Source: Pseudeuparius sepicola (Eukaryota > Arthropoda > Insecta > Coleoptera > Anthribidae). From it: 64,000 nt of DNA. The stretch spans positions 58,676,278 through 58,740,277 of the forward strand of contig OY987303.1 in assembly GCA_963920635.1 (NCBI GenBank). Direction: 5' to 3'. The notes below the pieces were generated by a model. That model was not told where the DNA came from. It did not search any database and saw nothing but the letters and a program-made list of their open reading frames with translations. The position numbers were made by a program, and so were the translations under genes. This document shows positions 11,576 to 23,648 of the stretch, one piece after another (within the stretch, counting starts at the first letter, position 1; each line of letters starts with the position of its first letter).

Positions 11576-11949
11576 TAGGCTTATTGGTAATTCGATACAT
11601 TCTTTTGGAGATGTGATAGGGAAGGAAGTAAGGAGTAAATTTAATCCTATATGCATTATGCAAAACTCAATAGTTTTTAAGATATTTCAATTTTTCTTAG
11701 TAGACAAAAAATCTACAGAACTTTTTTTAAACTTTTCAACTGGATTACTTGTTCAACACTATGGTCTTATGTTTAGAATGAAAAAGTCCGAAAACATTTA
11801 GATCATAGGATAATTTTAAATAAAAAGTTGTCAAAAATATAAAAAAAAGTTTTGCATAATGCATAATATAGGATTAAATTTACTCCTTACCTCCTCCCCT
11901 ATCACATATCACATCTCCAAAGGAATGTATCGAATTATCAATAACCCTG
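11576..11949. mobile_element. 374-bp palindromic MITE with TA duplication (Fam-E)
   Basis: The ends read TA|TAGGCTTATTGGTAATTCG on the left and its counterpart CGAATTATCAATAACCCTG|TA on the right. The arms continue for about 75 bp (GATACATTC, GGAGATGTGATAGGG, AAGGAGTAAATTTAATCC). A TA duplication is expected of Tc1/mariner elements. The centre is AT-rich and non-coding; the 62-residue frame inside it is not meaningful. Confidence 0.75.
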
Positions 11950-13056
11950 TATACATGGCATAAGAGATGAACAAAACTAGCTTACATAGATATTATTAAT
12001 AGGTATATTATCTCTCAACAAACGTTTGTGCCAAGTAGAAGAATAAACTTCATTTTATTTCCACAAGTATCTTGCTACGACAAAATTTGTGGTGTAGATT
12101 TTTCGAAAATATTATTTAAGTTCTTTTGTCAAGCTAGTAGCAAATAACTACAGGATATTCTACCTGTTGGTAACATTGATCTTGGAGAGCCATTATTAAA
12201 ACACCAGAAAGCACAGAGATTATAAAACTAGTTCTTCGATGTAACGTAGGTATAGGTTTGCTAACAATATTGATTATTTGCATTTAAGACAAAGGTGGAC
12301 CTATAAATTCCAAAATTACACATACATAAATATGTATAAGTTTGGGTAGGTATTTGAATTCTGAATTAATCAACATTATTTTTGTGTAAATTCATTATTG
12401 TTCCGTAGTTTTTAATTTTTTCGAAGTCATAAAGTAGGCAAAAAAAAAAACAAATGCTATTACTTGAAACGCTGGAACTATTTTATATAAAATTTCAATA
12501 GGTTTGCATATTATTTTAGCCAGATATGCAAACTGCTGGGTTTCAAACAAAATGGTCGATAACAGCCAAGTCCGCTGGTAAAATAAAGTATATGGATAAT
12601 GTTCGAGCAGTGAGCAACCTTTTTAAATTGCTAATCACGTAAATAGTTTTTTGAAACGTTTAACAAGTTTATTTTCGTTCTGAACTGCGCGTTTTCGAAA
12701 TATCGAGAAAATTAATAATGTAAGTAGGAAATATTTATTTTACGTTGTTGTTCAATGACTGATTAGAATACCTAATTCGGTTTCATTTTAAACTTTTTTC
12801 CAAACGCAACTAAAACTGGAAAAGTTATTATTGATATTTTAATGAAGTCTATTAGTTTAAAATTTTCATCAGTCGATCGATGATCCCGACAAACACAATG
12901 TGTAAAGTTAAGTGTTTTTTTTTATATACTATTCAAATCATTATCAACGGAAAATTGTACACGAGGCATATCCAAAATGTACAATTTTGACTTTATTGGA
13001 ACCAAATAAAAGTCGGGCGAATAAACACATTGTGCATTGTTATGTTATTATTATTA
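11950..13056. other. AT-rich unique DNA, nothing recognised
   Basis: No gene, RNA or family match was seen in this stretch. Confidence 0.4.
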
Positions 13057-14040
13057 AAAAATTGAAAATAAAAAAACTTTTTAAAAACAAGCTTTTATTT
13101 AAGCCATGTGATAAAACGAATAAAATAAGTTTAGGTTTTCGTTAAGATAATTCAATTCCAAATTGCGACAAGTTTTTGCAAATTGAAAAGCTTGTCGCGA
13201 GAAATGTTGATGAAAGTATCTACCAATTAATTTTATTGGCCAGTGATTGGTTGATAAGCAAGTAAGTACCTATTTGCCAAAGTATGCATTTTTTTCTTTA
13301 CAATTCGCGCGACAAGCTTTTCAATTTGCAAAAACTTGTCGCAATTTGGAATTGAATTATCTTAACGAAAACCTAAACTTATTTTATTCGTTTTAGTACA
13401 TGGCTTAAATAAAAGCTGTTTTTAAAAAGGTTTTTTTTTTATTTTCGATTTTATTTTGTGCTTTTTAGTACTTATTTGATTCCCCTGTCAGGAGGCTGGT
13501 AAAGAAATTGAAATTTAGTCCGCCATCTTGGGACGGCCGCCATATTGGATTTCGTATGAAGTCGTTCACCTTATTGTTTTCTACCCCAACATGGGGTTGG
13601 GTATCAAATAGGTAATCCGTTATCTTGGAGCGGCAGCCATATTGAATTTAGTGTGATGTCACTAACTTTTTCGTTTTCTACTCTTCAAGCCCTTTTATTT
13701 GATACCCATATTGAGGGGGTCGACAAAAAATACATCATCCGCCATCTTGAAGCTGGGGCCATATTGAATTTAGTGTGGTGTTACTGACTTTTTCGTTTTC
13801 TCCTCTTCAAGCCCTTTCATCTGATTCTGATACCCATATTGAGGGGGTTGACAAAAAATACATCATCCGCCATCTTGAAGCGGCGGCCATTTTGAAAGTA
13901 TTACAATATTGAGTATTGCATATTGCATCGTCAAAGGAACTAAAGGTGTATGCAAAATTTCAGCTCAATCGGATGTCAGGAAGTGGTTCTAATTCAGCTT
14001 GCAAGATTCGACCCATACATACATAATACTAAAAGCTTGT
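13057..14040 (-). mobile_element. Fam-A copy 3: hairpin, four units, terminal module
   Basis: The hairpin at about 13057-13450 is one of the best preserved here, with arms meeting near 13240. Four units follow, with GCCGCC/GCAGCC landmarks near 13540, 13630, 13757 and 13884. The first is a shortened variant. The terminal module ends CATAATACTAAAAGCTTGT, lacking the AGGTGAAGTT word seen in other copies. No TSD is evident. Confidence 0.8.
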
Positions 14041-14471
14041 AAAAAACAATTACCAAACTTGACGGGGCTGAACTGCGCCTGCAAAGTCTGGGGTTATGCG
14101 AAATCTATTTTTATTAGAAACACTGTCTAAACGTGATTGTTTTCTTCTCTCCTCTACACGTACTTGGCCGCTTGGTCCTGGCAAAAAACGAAAAAAGTTA
14201 TCAGCCATTCTACTACGTGACGGAACTGGCCAAACCGGCGATAGAAGGAAGTATCAACATAAATTTCGCGTTTGAGACTCGGCACCAAGGTCGTCCTCTC
14301 GAAAATCTGAATTTGCTGGCGCATTTGCATCCCAAACACATTCTGGGTGTTTTTTTTAATATATGCTGACGGAGACGGAGGCTACTATATAATATATTAT
14401 AAATACCACCTATAATTTAGCATGGGTGGAGCAAACAACTATGAAACGGAGCAGTTTAACGAAAAATAATA
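14041..14471. other. Spacer between two Fam-A copies, no gene recognised
   Basis: Frames of 78 (+) and 61 (-) residues overlap at 14133-14369 in a moderately GC-rich stretch. Neither shows a recognised domain. It could be a small unique exon relic, but there is no positive evidence. Confidence 0.3.
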
Positions 14472-15052
14472 ATAAAAAAACTTTTTAAAAACAAGCTTTT
14501 ATTTAAGCCATGTACTAAAACGAATAAAATAAGTTTAGGTTTTCGTTAAGATAATTCAATTCCAAATCAAGTTTTTGCAAATTGAAAAACTTCTCGCGAG
14601 AAATGTTGATGAAAGTAGGTACCAATTAATTTTATTGGACAGTGATTGGTTGATAAGCAAGTACCTATTTGCCAAAGTATGCATTTTTTTTCTTTACAAT
14701 TCGCGCGACAAGCTTTTCAATTTGCAAAAACTTGTCGCAATTTGGAATTGAAAACCTAAACTTATTTTATTCGTCACTATCTTTATCGTTTTCTACTCTT
14801 CAAGCCCTTTCGTTTGATACCCATATTAAGGGGATGACAAAAAATACATCATCCGCCATCTTGGAGCGGCGGCCATTTTGAAAGTATTACAGTATTGAGT
14901 ATTGCATATTGTATTGTCACTGGAACTAAAGGTGTGTGCAAAATTTCAGCTCAATCGGATGTCGGGAAGTGGTTCTAATTCAGCTTGCAAGATTCGACCC
15001 ACACATACATACATATACAAACATACTAACAGGTGAAGTTAAAAAATAAAAG
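14472..15052 (-). mobile_element. Fam-A copy 4, deleted: hairpin joined to the last unit
   Basis: The hairpin (about 14472-14775) runs straight into the middle of a tandem unit at TTATTCG|TCACTATC, so the spacer and all but about one unit are missing. This internal deletion gives the shortest array of the nine copies. The terminal module ends GAAGTTAAAAAATAAAAG. Confidence 0.8.
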
Positions 15053-17809
15053 TAAAAAAGTACAGTTCAGCTTTGATGAACAATAATTATTTGCATGGAC
15101 AAATAATATTTCAGTAAAGGAGATAATGATGAAAACGAAGAAGTAGTCGCAATTCAACATGCATCGTGTGTAGATTTGCGCTGTCGCAGCTTGAATACAT
15201 AAATAAACTGTCGTTATGTTCTGTATTGTATTGTATCTCGTGTGTTTGACCGATCCCTAGCCAACAATGGACGTGCTTGAGCTTGAACTGCATGCCAGAT
15301 GAGCCCGTGGAAAATGCCCTTTCCTTTTGTTTATTCGAAGCGTAGAATACGTAGTAAAATCAATCAGTATATGCTCATACGGTACACCAAATTAAAGAAC
15401 GACTACTGAAGGAGTGAGGACAAAAAAATACGAATGTTGCCACGCTTTCAGTAGGTAGGTAGGTGCTTATTCACATTCACAACACTGTCTTCTGTGGTCT
15501 CTCAATGCTATCGTCTCTTGCAGAACATTTTTGTTAGTTTTGCTATAGCACAAAGTATTGCTACCCACCACCTCAGCGTCTACAAGGTACATACCTACAT
15601 TTCTATTTACATAATAATTTTAGCGACCTAATAATTACATATATATTTATGTGCCCACGAGGCATTAACAGGTAAACAATGCGGAAAGTTCAACGCGCTT
15701 TGTTTACTGGCTTTAATACTTGATACTTGGATTTAAACTGTCAACTAGTGAGATGGTTATCACAATTGATCTTAGGTGCCAACACAAGATCATTAAAAAC
15801 ACTTGGAATGCACGTGGTCAGAATAGATATTATTTTTTAAAAAATAATCATATTATCTGTAAATATTATTTTTTCGTAGACTAGTTATTTTAACGAATGA
15901 AAAATATTTAAGCCAAGATAATAGTCCATATCTTGCAGTGGAGTTGTGGGAATATGATGAGAAGGGAAAAAAACTTTCAGTCAAAATTCCACAGACACAG
16001 TGTATTCAAGGTAAACTGTACATGTTTCAACTTTCAACCCATCTAAGGGGTCATCTTTAGCAGTAAATTGTCTTATATGTAAGCAAACAAAGATTCCTAG
16101 ACATCGTGTGTAAGTTGCTGTATGTGGAAAATTTATCAATAAAATAAAAGGAATTTTTATTATCCAATGAGTTAAATTATTAAAAAGATTTTTTCACAAA
16201 CTATTAGTTTTCATCATCATAAAATGGCTTCGTCACATTAGGCGTCAAAAAGGTCCCGATTTTTCAAATCGTTAAATTTCTTTTTTTTTACTAGGTGGCT
16301 GTGACTTTAAACCTGACATCCACCTTTGATTCCAAACAACTTTTGTAAGTAACTTTTTACAGTATTTTAAAAAATAAGGGTACTTTGCTCTTCAGTTATT
16401 TTGACATTTTTTATTCAACATATTTAAATTTTGATATGTGCGTTTTGAGTTTGAAATGATGCACCGACTTTTATCAGGAATAAAATTTTCTGAGAAATTA
16501 ATAATAAAAAAGTTTTCCATTTGTGCCCAACTTTCTGCCGGTCACTGTATAAAGTTTCGTAGTTCGCAAAGGTGTTGTGGAATAATGGGAGTTGGCGAAA
16601 ACTTTATCTTAACTCCACCAGAAGTGTTAGAAAGTGCAAATATATCATCCTCAAGTTTATTGCCGGAAGAAGCAAATTCCCCTATCAGAAAACTTACATC
16701 ATATTTATGTCGTCGTGCAGACTGCAGAGAGAAGCAATAAGTAACACGTTATTACTCGGAAACAGTGAATATATATGCTTTATTAACACACTTGTTGGTT
16801 AAATAACTATTAAAGACACGAATTATTATGGAGACAAATATAAGCGTCTAGAAATCTATTTCTATGTCTGTTTATTACTCTCAACTTTACATAATTTATG
16901 TTACAAAAGACACTGAAAGACCATGGTGATATCTGGAAACCCGTTTGAGGTGTTTACCACGTTCTTTCTTCAGTTGTAAATAAACCGAAAACCGGTTCGA
17001 GATATTATTTAAAAAACCATTCAATTATTCTTGCTACTTCTTATCGTAACTGATTTGACTTTGTGCGGCTCATATAGGTTTTTTTTGATAAAGGCGTTCA
17101 AGAATGGAATATCAATGAATACCTAATTATGAAGTTTGGTTACATAAATTTTAAAAATCGAATCATCATCATCATAATTTTGTAGGCGTGTTGAATTTTA
17201 ATCAACGGCAATAATCATTAAGTAATTATTATCATTGGAACCAACCAATCATAACGTTATTACCGCAATAAATTTTTGTGTCATTCTCATTCCTATTACA
17301 CCTTTTAATTTTGAGCTGCAATTACAATAGTTTTCATTTCCATTGATAATAAAAGTTTTCGGTCTACTCTATAAATATCTACTTATTTTATGTATATAAT
17401 AATCGTATTTCAACAATCTATTATTGCTACGCCTATAAGGTATATCGGTCTGCGGAAATATCGCAATATTCCACCTGTTTTGTTTTGGATTTTATTGCTT
17501 TGTTTTTCTGCCCGAATAGCGCCCTATTATTTATTTTGTTTGGCCGCGATAAAACGAATAATTCGCAGTAAAAAATCTACAATCTACAGCGGCGTATTGT
17601 TTTAAAATTCGCGTTAACCTTGGGCTATGTAAATTGCATCCATGCCCAGCTTAACAAAACACGAGCGCCTCACCTTACTCGGCAGGTAGTAAAGGTGTCA
17701 CGAGTACCTAAAACACAAGAGATGTTAAAAAACGAGCCTTCCTCCTGACGAAAAGGCAGAATTCGATGCCGAATAGTTACTAATATAAAACTGTAACAGT
17801 ATGCAATAC
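15053..17809. other. Mostly unique AT-rich DNA
   Basis: No gene can be supported except a possible decayed recombinase fragment near 16.6 kb, listed separately. A TAGGTAGGTAGGT word occurs near 15453. Confidence 0.35.
16590..16790 (+). pseudogene. Possible decayed tyrosine-recombinase (Crypton-like) N-terminal fragment
   Basis: One frame gives SSSLLPEEANS and the next gives SKFPYQKTYIIFMSSC followed by ISNTLLLGNSE, which would need one frameshift to join. From memory, the layout LLP.KS...Y...Y..F..W followed by (S)EN.LLAYF is typical of the SAM-like N-terminal part of Crypton-type tyrosine recombinases. The catalytic part is absent. This is a weak resemblance made by eye; it may be chance. 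Confidence 0.25.
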
Positions 17810-18917
17810 CACAACCTTCTCAACTTACAAGCCCTGTGCAAACAGGTGGCAACGCCGCAGCGGTACGGTTCAACGGGTCTATAGGTCTGCACTTTGGCTT
17901 AGTTTATCTTTTCTAATAAATGTTTAAGTCTCTTTTTAATTATAATTAGATACATTTGTGAACTTTGTTTCAATAATTCGGTACCTAAGTCAGTAGGTAC
18001 GTGTGTTTAAAAGACAATAAAAGCAGTAACAAGTAACAAAATATACACAGAAGTATACGTATTTATAATAAGTACGACTCCTGGTGTGGATAGGTACATT
18101 TTCGACAAATAATATTGTAAATTTGGGCAAATAGAGAGGATATCTTGTTGTAAGTCAAATTTTTGTGAGAATTTTTCGCAAAGTGCACCATCAGGCAAAT
18201 AATGATTACCTATCTTCCCTTATGGTTAAATTTTCATAAAAATACAAACAACAAGCGAACAGAGAACAACATGTTGTGAAGGAGAGTAATCTCTTCTGAT
18301 TGAAATGGCAGTTAGGGTCAATTTCATAATACATTCAACTAAATTATCTTTTGACATTTACATTAGGTAAAGAAACTTTTGCAACAATACTAAACAATGG
18401 TTGGAATGTTAGAAAACTCCTTTAATTTTAAAGGGTACTTTAGTTTGTCTATGCAATTGGCCCTTAATCATTTTATTCTTAAATTTTATTCTTTTGGAAA
18501 TCCCAAAACGAATATAAGTTGACCGCTTTCCTTCAAGCAAAGAAAACCTTAGCTACTTCAAATTATTACGATTTGATTTACAGCTAGGTATATAACTAAG
18601 TTCTAGGCATCTCGAGGCTTGCAATTGTAAAGGAACGATTCTTCACTTCGAACTTTCAGAGAAATGTTTCATTTTTTCACAAACAAAACTGATTTATAAA
18701 AATGCTGTCGCCAGCACTTCGGGCTGTCTGTTTCCACCCAGAGACACACTGCCTCGTCGTAGCAATCTGGCGACGATACCACTACCCGCACTACACAAAT
18801 TAATTCTGGTAAATTTCTTGTAAAATCAACTGACAGGGAGTGGCAGGCCACGCCGCGCAGACCCGAAGCCATGTTGTCAGCTTTCTCAACTTCAGGGCTT
18901 GCCTAGAACCGGCTGTG
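17810..18917 (+). mobile_element. Fam-D copy 1 (1.1 kb), near-exact 7-bp TSD
   Basis: The element starts CACAACCTTCTCAACTT and ends CCGGCTGTG. Flanks are GCAATAC (17803-17809) and ACAATAC (18918-18924), a 6/7 match. Subterminal CAAGCCCTG (left) and CAGGGCTTG (right) are inverted copies. The interior is non-coding and very similar to the copy at 58.3 kb over its whole length. The right third (about 18690-18890) is GC-richer. Terminal CAC and 7-bp TSD suggest a cut-and-paste element of unknown superfamily. Confidence 0.8.
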
Positions 18918-19665
18918 ACAATACCTTGTTAAGGAAAAACAATATAAGCATCTCGTCGTCGAAACTCAACTAAGTATACAATATTAACACAATATTATAA
19001 CCATGTGTCGTATCCTGTGATTCTCGAGGCAGCAGGCGGGGGAGGGCTCTCAAACAAGAGTTGCATAGAGAAGTGAAATATGAAAATATTATTGACCTGG
19101 CAGAAAAGTGGAATACCTATAACATTCGAATCTTACAAGACATAAGATAAAATCAAGACAGTGAAGATCTGGATGAAATAACCTATGCACGTCATATCAA
19201 TTAATGATATTTTACTAAGAATCCATATGAAGAGAAAAGATTGAGTACCACCATATAAAAAGCTATATAATAATATAAAAAACTGAAGGGCAGGAAGGTG
19301 GTATGACGTATGCCATAAGCCAGCACACTATTTTATTCCCCAAAAAACAAAGGAAAACCCTGATTTTTTATGGGACTAGCATGGATTATAGTCCTAGTTA
19401 CCGAATCCAATAAGACGAATAAACAATAACAACATACCATAACCTCGATAGGTCGTTGGTACGTTTTACCGTCTCGGTTTGCATAAATAAATACCAAGTA
19501 AACAACAAACAATACGAGATATTGCAATTCAGCGCATTTCTTTATGTTACATGTTTTCGTATTCTATTTGGAAGTAAAAGCGGGTTTATTTTCATGTGCG
19601 CAAGCGCAAATCGACTGCAGTTACCGCCTCTATCTAAGAGATGGCGCGACAATAAAATTAATTGC
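18918..19665. other. Unique spacer between two Fam-D copies, nothing recognised
   Basis: AT-rich sequence without a supported gene. It separates a full-length Fam-D element from an inverted, deleted relative. Confidence 0.4.
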
Positions 19666-20000
19666 CACAGCCGACTCTAGGAAAGCGCTGAAGTTGAGAA
19701 AGCTGGCAACATGGCTTGCGGGTCTGCGCGGCGTGGCCTGTCACTCCCTGTCAGTTTACCAGAACTAATTTGTGTAGTGCGGGTAGTGCTATAGTCGCCA
19801 GATTGCTACGACGAGGCAGTGTAATTGAAACGAAGTTCACAAATGTATCTAATTATAATTAAAAAGTGAGTTGAACATTTATTAGAAAAGATAAACTAAG
19901 CCAAAGTGCAGACTGCTCTATACTGCATAGACCTGTTGAACCGTCCCGCTGCGGCGTTGCCACATGTTTGCACAGGGCTTGTAACTTTGAGAAGGTAGTG
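19666..20000 (-). mobile_element. Fam-D copy 3: 335-bp internal-deletion derivative, exact 7-bp TSD TAATTGC
   Basis: Left end CACAGCCGACTC, right end GAAGGTAGTG, flanked by TAATTGC at 19659-19665 and 20001-20007. It keeps about 150 bp of one end and about 170 bp of the other relative to the 1.1-kb copies, in reverse orientation. The exact TSD fixes the family ends as CAC(A/T)(A/G)CC. It looks younger than, or independent of, its full-length neighbour. Confidence 0.85.
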
Positions 20001-20007
20001 TAATTGC

Positions 20008-22452
20008 GTATGTTCGTACTTTGTTGCCTCTTTGTGCATCTTTTGTTTCTACCCAACATCAAGGGGGCTGTTTTTAATTTATTTGGTCTGAAAATATGTA
20101 GTCTAAAGTTTTGATCTTTTATCTTTTCAAATTATTGTCACACTGCGTGAGTGTATTTTGTTTTTGACTCAGACTTCTCAGGTATCATGGCGATTTCTAC
20201 TTTCCGTTTTGAAAACGGCTTTCATGAAATCTCGACTTGCATAACGGAGACGAAAAATGATACGAATCCAGCGAGTTTTTAAAACGGCGTCGTAATAACT
20301 CGTACAGCTCGTTCGGGTGAAAGTTGAAATCTCTAAATCTGTCGCAAGATAATGATTATGCATGCTATTGAAATTATTTAAATCGGCTGAAGGAATATCT
20401 TACCGATTTAACGAAATAGATAAGAGTAAAGCGCCCGTTGACTTACAAATGAGTTGATGATACCATCTGTAGAAATATACAGGGTGGTCATTTAAAAACT
20501 TACTTTAAAATCTCACTCTACATACCACTCGCGACACATATAATTTTTGGAAATCTGTTAAGATTTGAAATTGATTGACAATAATGACTATTGATTACTG
20601 AAGCAGTATAAAATAATCATATAGATACAAATAAAGAGAATGGCGTATGGCCTCAGCCAATGTCGGAAGGATATAAGTAAGTACCTATAACGACGACTTG
20701 ACAAAATTTACAAAAACAAAAAAAGCAAATATCACTGTTCCGCATTGCGAAACATGGACATGTCCAAATGCGAGGCTCGCGGAAAAAATGTTTTGGCCTT
20801 CAATCTCCGACAGCCGTTCTTACAATTCATTAACAATTGGCCTTATATAATAGATAGAAAGTGCGATTTAGACGCTTCACCGACCAACCTCGAAGACTGG
20901 CGGTGAGATATTAAATTTGTCCTGGGGGCAAAAAAAAACCGCAGTTTCTTTTAGAATTGAATTTGCGTTTGAGGAAAATTTTCTCAATGCCTGCTTTTTA
21001 CATGGGAACTATACACAACAACAACCATGTAGATATTGCGTAATGGTTCGAAAACAGTGAGATTCTATATGCTTGAGGAAATGATAACACTCCTTATCTT
21101 CCACAAGATAAATAATAGTTATTATTATTTTAGATTTTTTGATAAAAACAAAAAACTCATAAAAAGTGTGATCAATGCTTAGAGAAACTACGACCTAATC
21201 TACGTGTCGAATTTCGTCTGATTGCGCATAATACGCTTATTAATAAACAAAAGCGGAAACAGAAACAGGAAAGCGAGCCACCGCGGCTACGCCAACTTTC
21301 AAATACTTTTAATGGTGCATGCCAGTAGCCATCAAAACAGATTTCTGCCCCGCCTAGCCAGACTTTCCAGTTGGTTTATATAACAAAACGCATTCATATT
21401 TAATACCAATTAAAAAAGAAAATAATAAACCTGTCTGGCCGGGCAATCTTTATGTATGATTTCGACGTATCTAATTAATGGGCGTACGAACAAAAAGTGG
21501 ACAGGTCCGACAGGTCAGTCCCCAGATATGAGCCCACAAAATTGAACGTACCTACCTACGTTTTGGAAACACCTAATCGATTTTAATAATGGTAAAAATA
21601 CATACAAACGGCTGCGATAAAAAATTATATTATCATAATATACAGGGTGTGGTAGATGTATGGAATAATCTTTTAAAATGTGTCTTGTTCTTTTTGTTTT
21701 TTTTTCTATATTCCGACGACCTCGATATTGATTTCTTTGTTGTGATTTCATTGAATGACAATCAAACCATAGGTATTATGATTTTTATGATTTTTTTGGC
21801 TATTTTACAAGTACCTAATAATAACTCTGGTAAATCCCACAATACTTGGAACATTTGCTAAATCCAGTGTAACAACAAATTATAATGTGTTTTTTAGTAT
21901 AAACAGAATTAGTGCTAATGAAGAGTGGCAACATTTATTTTATATGTTACCGATAACGACGTCACACCCGTAGCAATAATAATTTGCAATTTACACAGAT
22001 AAATAGATGCCACATTTCCACACGTTATCCTTTTCATAAATTGCAAGAAAACTGGTTGTCGATTACTAAATAGAGAATTTACAAAACAATGTGAATAATT
22101 GATCATTGCGTGGATTTCTACACTGATGAAAACTATATCACGGTTGTTGTGACATGCGTGGACAAGGTGAAAACTAATTGAAACTACTGAACGAATTTTA
22201 TTTTTTATACAGGGTATTTACAGATTTTTTTCTGGTAGAAATACATTTATTTTTTTTATTTACAATTTCAGATAGAAAAATCCTTCCTTATTTGTTTTTA
22301 CATATGCATTAAAAGAATCTAATTCGTATTTAAATATTATAAAAAAATAGTACGACTCTGAGCAGTTCTAGCAACTGATAGTACAAACGTATTAATGTTT
22401 TTTACATTTAAAAGAACCATTGCAGAATTTTTCAAAATTCAAACGAAAAACC
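20008..22452. other. Unique AT-rich DNA with two solitary TACAGGGTG ends
   Basis: TACAGGGTGG at about 20478 and TACAGGGTGTGG at about 21641 match the outer ends of Fam-E elements but no facing ends were found, so they may be remnants. A CCGTTTTGAAAACGG palindrome lies near 20203. No gene was recognised; the two overlapping frames at 21515-21861 look fortuitous. Confidence 0.35.
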
Positions 22453-23648
22453 TTCTTAATTTAATAGGTATTTGTCACTCAGTGCTGGGCAAGTTTGGTT
22501 TGATTTTAAGCATTTTATGATGCAGAGATATCGTTTGGAACGTGAAACGAAGTTAAGTACCTAGCATTGGCATGTTGGAGGCTGGAATTTCACAAAGGGA
22601 TGTCGCAGAAACTCTGAAAACTTCCAAGAGTGTTATTAATCGTTTATGGATAAGATACCAAGAAACAGGAAACGTCACAGAACGACATACAGGCCACAAG
22701 GGTAACTACCCCAATTCAGAATAGATTTCTAAGATTGCTAGCCTTGCGAGAGCGCAGTATCACTGCGTCGCAATTGGTTATTCAGCTGCACAGTACACAC
22801 AATGTACGGGTTAGTCACTAAACTGTCCGAAACAGATTCCACGGAGATCATGTTAATGACCGAAGGCCTGTAAGAGTTCCAGCATTATCACGAGGAAATC
22901 GCACAACCACTTTACAGTGGGTACAAGAACATTTACATTGGCACCAGCAGGAATAGACTCCAATTTTCTTACCTGATGAGCCCCGATTTGGACTTCGGCC
23001 AGATTCAAGGAGGCATCGTGTGTGGAGTTGTTCTGAAAATGCAGAAAGCCTTGCAGCTGTTCGAGCGCTTCACACCTTTCGAGGAGGTATGATCATGGTA
23101 AGATGGAAGAACTAATCTCGTTTGGTTGGAGCGGTACCTGAATCCTGAATTCCAATGATTATCAAAACAATATTCTTCTGCGCGTCCTCATGCGGCAAGT
23201 GTAGTGCGCGAAATTCTGCAGGACAATGAAAATTAATATTTTGCCTTGGCCTTCTCAATCCTCGGACTTGAATCCCATCGAGCACTTATGAGATATGCTC
23301 GGACGAAGACTTTTGGTGCAAAATATTGTGTTTCAAACTGACCAACAACTATTCGAGTGCCTTTCAAATGAATGGAACGCCATCGAACAACATGACATGA
23401 GCGGTTGTTAACAGTCGTGGTGGTAATTATCTGTAGGTATTAATTATTATTTAATGCTTCTTTATTGTTGTTAATTATGTGTTGCAAAACATGCATAATT
23501 TTTTTTCTGGAAACTATGTAAATTTTTTTAATTCTTTTGTGAATTTTGACACATATAAGTCTATTTAGAGTACAGCTATAATATAAAAAAAAATGGTAGA
23601 AAATTGTGTTTTATTTCATAACTTTTATCCTTGTGCCTTAGATTCTTT
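22453..23648 (+). pseudogene. Degenerate Tc1-like (DD34E-type) transposase copy 1
   Basis: Tc1-family transposases cut and paste their element using an N-terminal helix-turn-helix DNA-binding region and a DDE catalytic core. Here the first part, from about 22572, reads MLEAGISQRDVAETLK and then NRLWIRYQETG, a typical Tc1 helix-turn-helix. The core is recognisable as PDEPRFGLRPDSRRHRVW (first Asp at 22975-22977), ARPHAA (the Asp expected just before it is replaced) and DLNPIEHL (Glu at 23280-23282). Many frameshifts and stops make it non-functional, and a short insertion disrupts the N-terminus. A second copy on the other strand at 39.4-40.7 kb matches it nearly end to end. Clear terminal inverted repeats were not found. 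Confidence 0.85.

Noticed and set aside
22480..22500. CAGTGCTGGGCAAG next to the Tc1 relic as a hAT terminus
   Set aside because: It resembles a hAT end, but no facing end or TSD was found and the same word is in both Tc1 copies, so it more likely belongs to that repeat.
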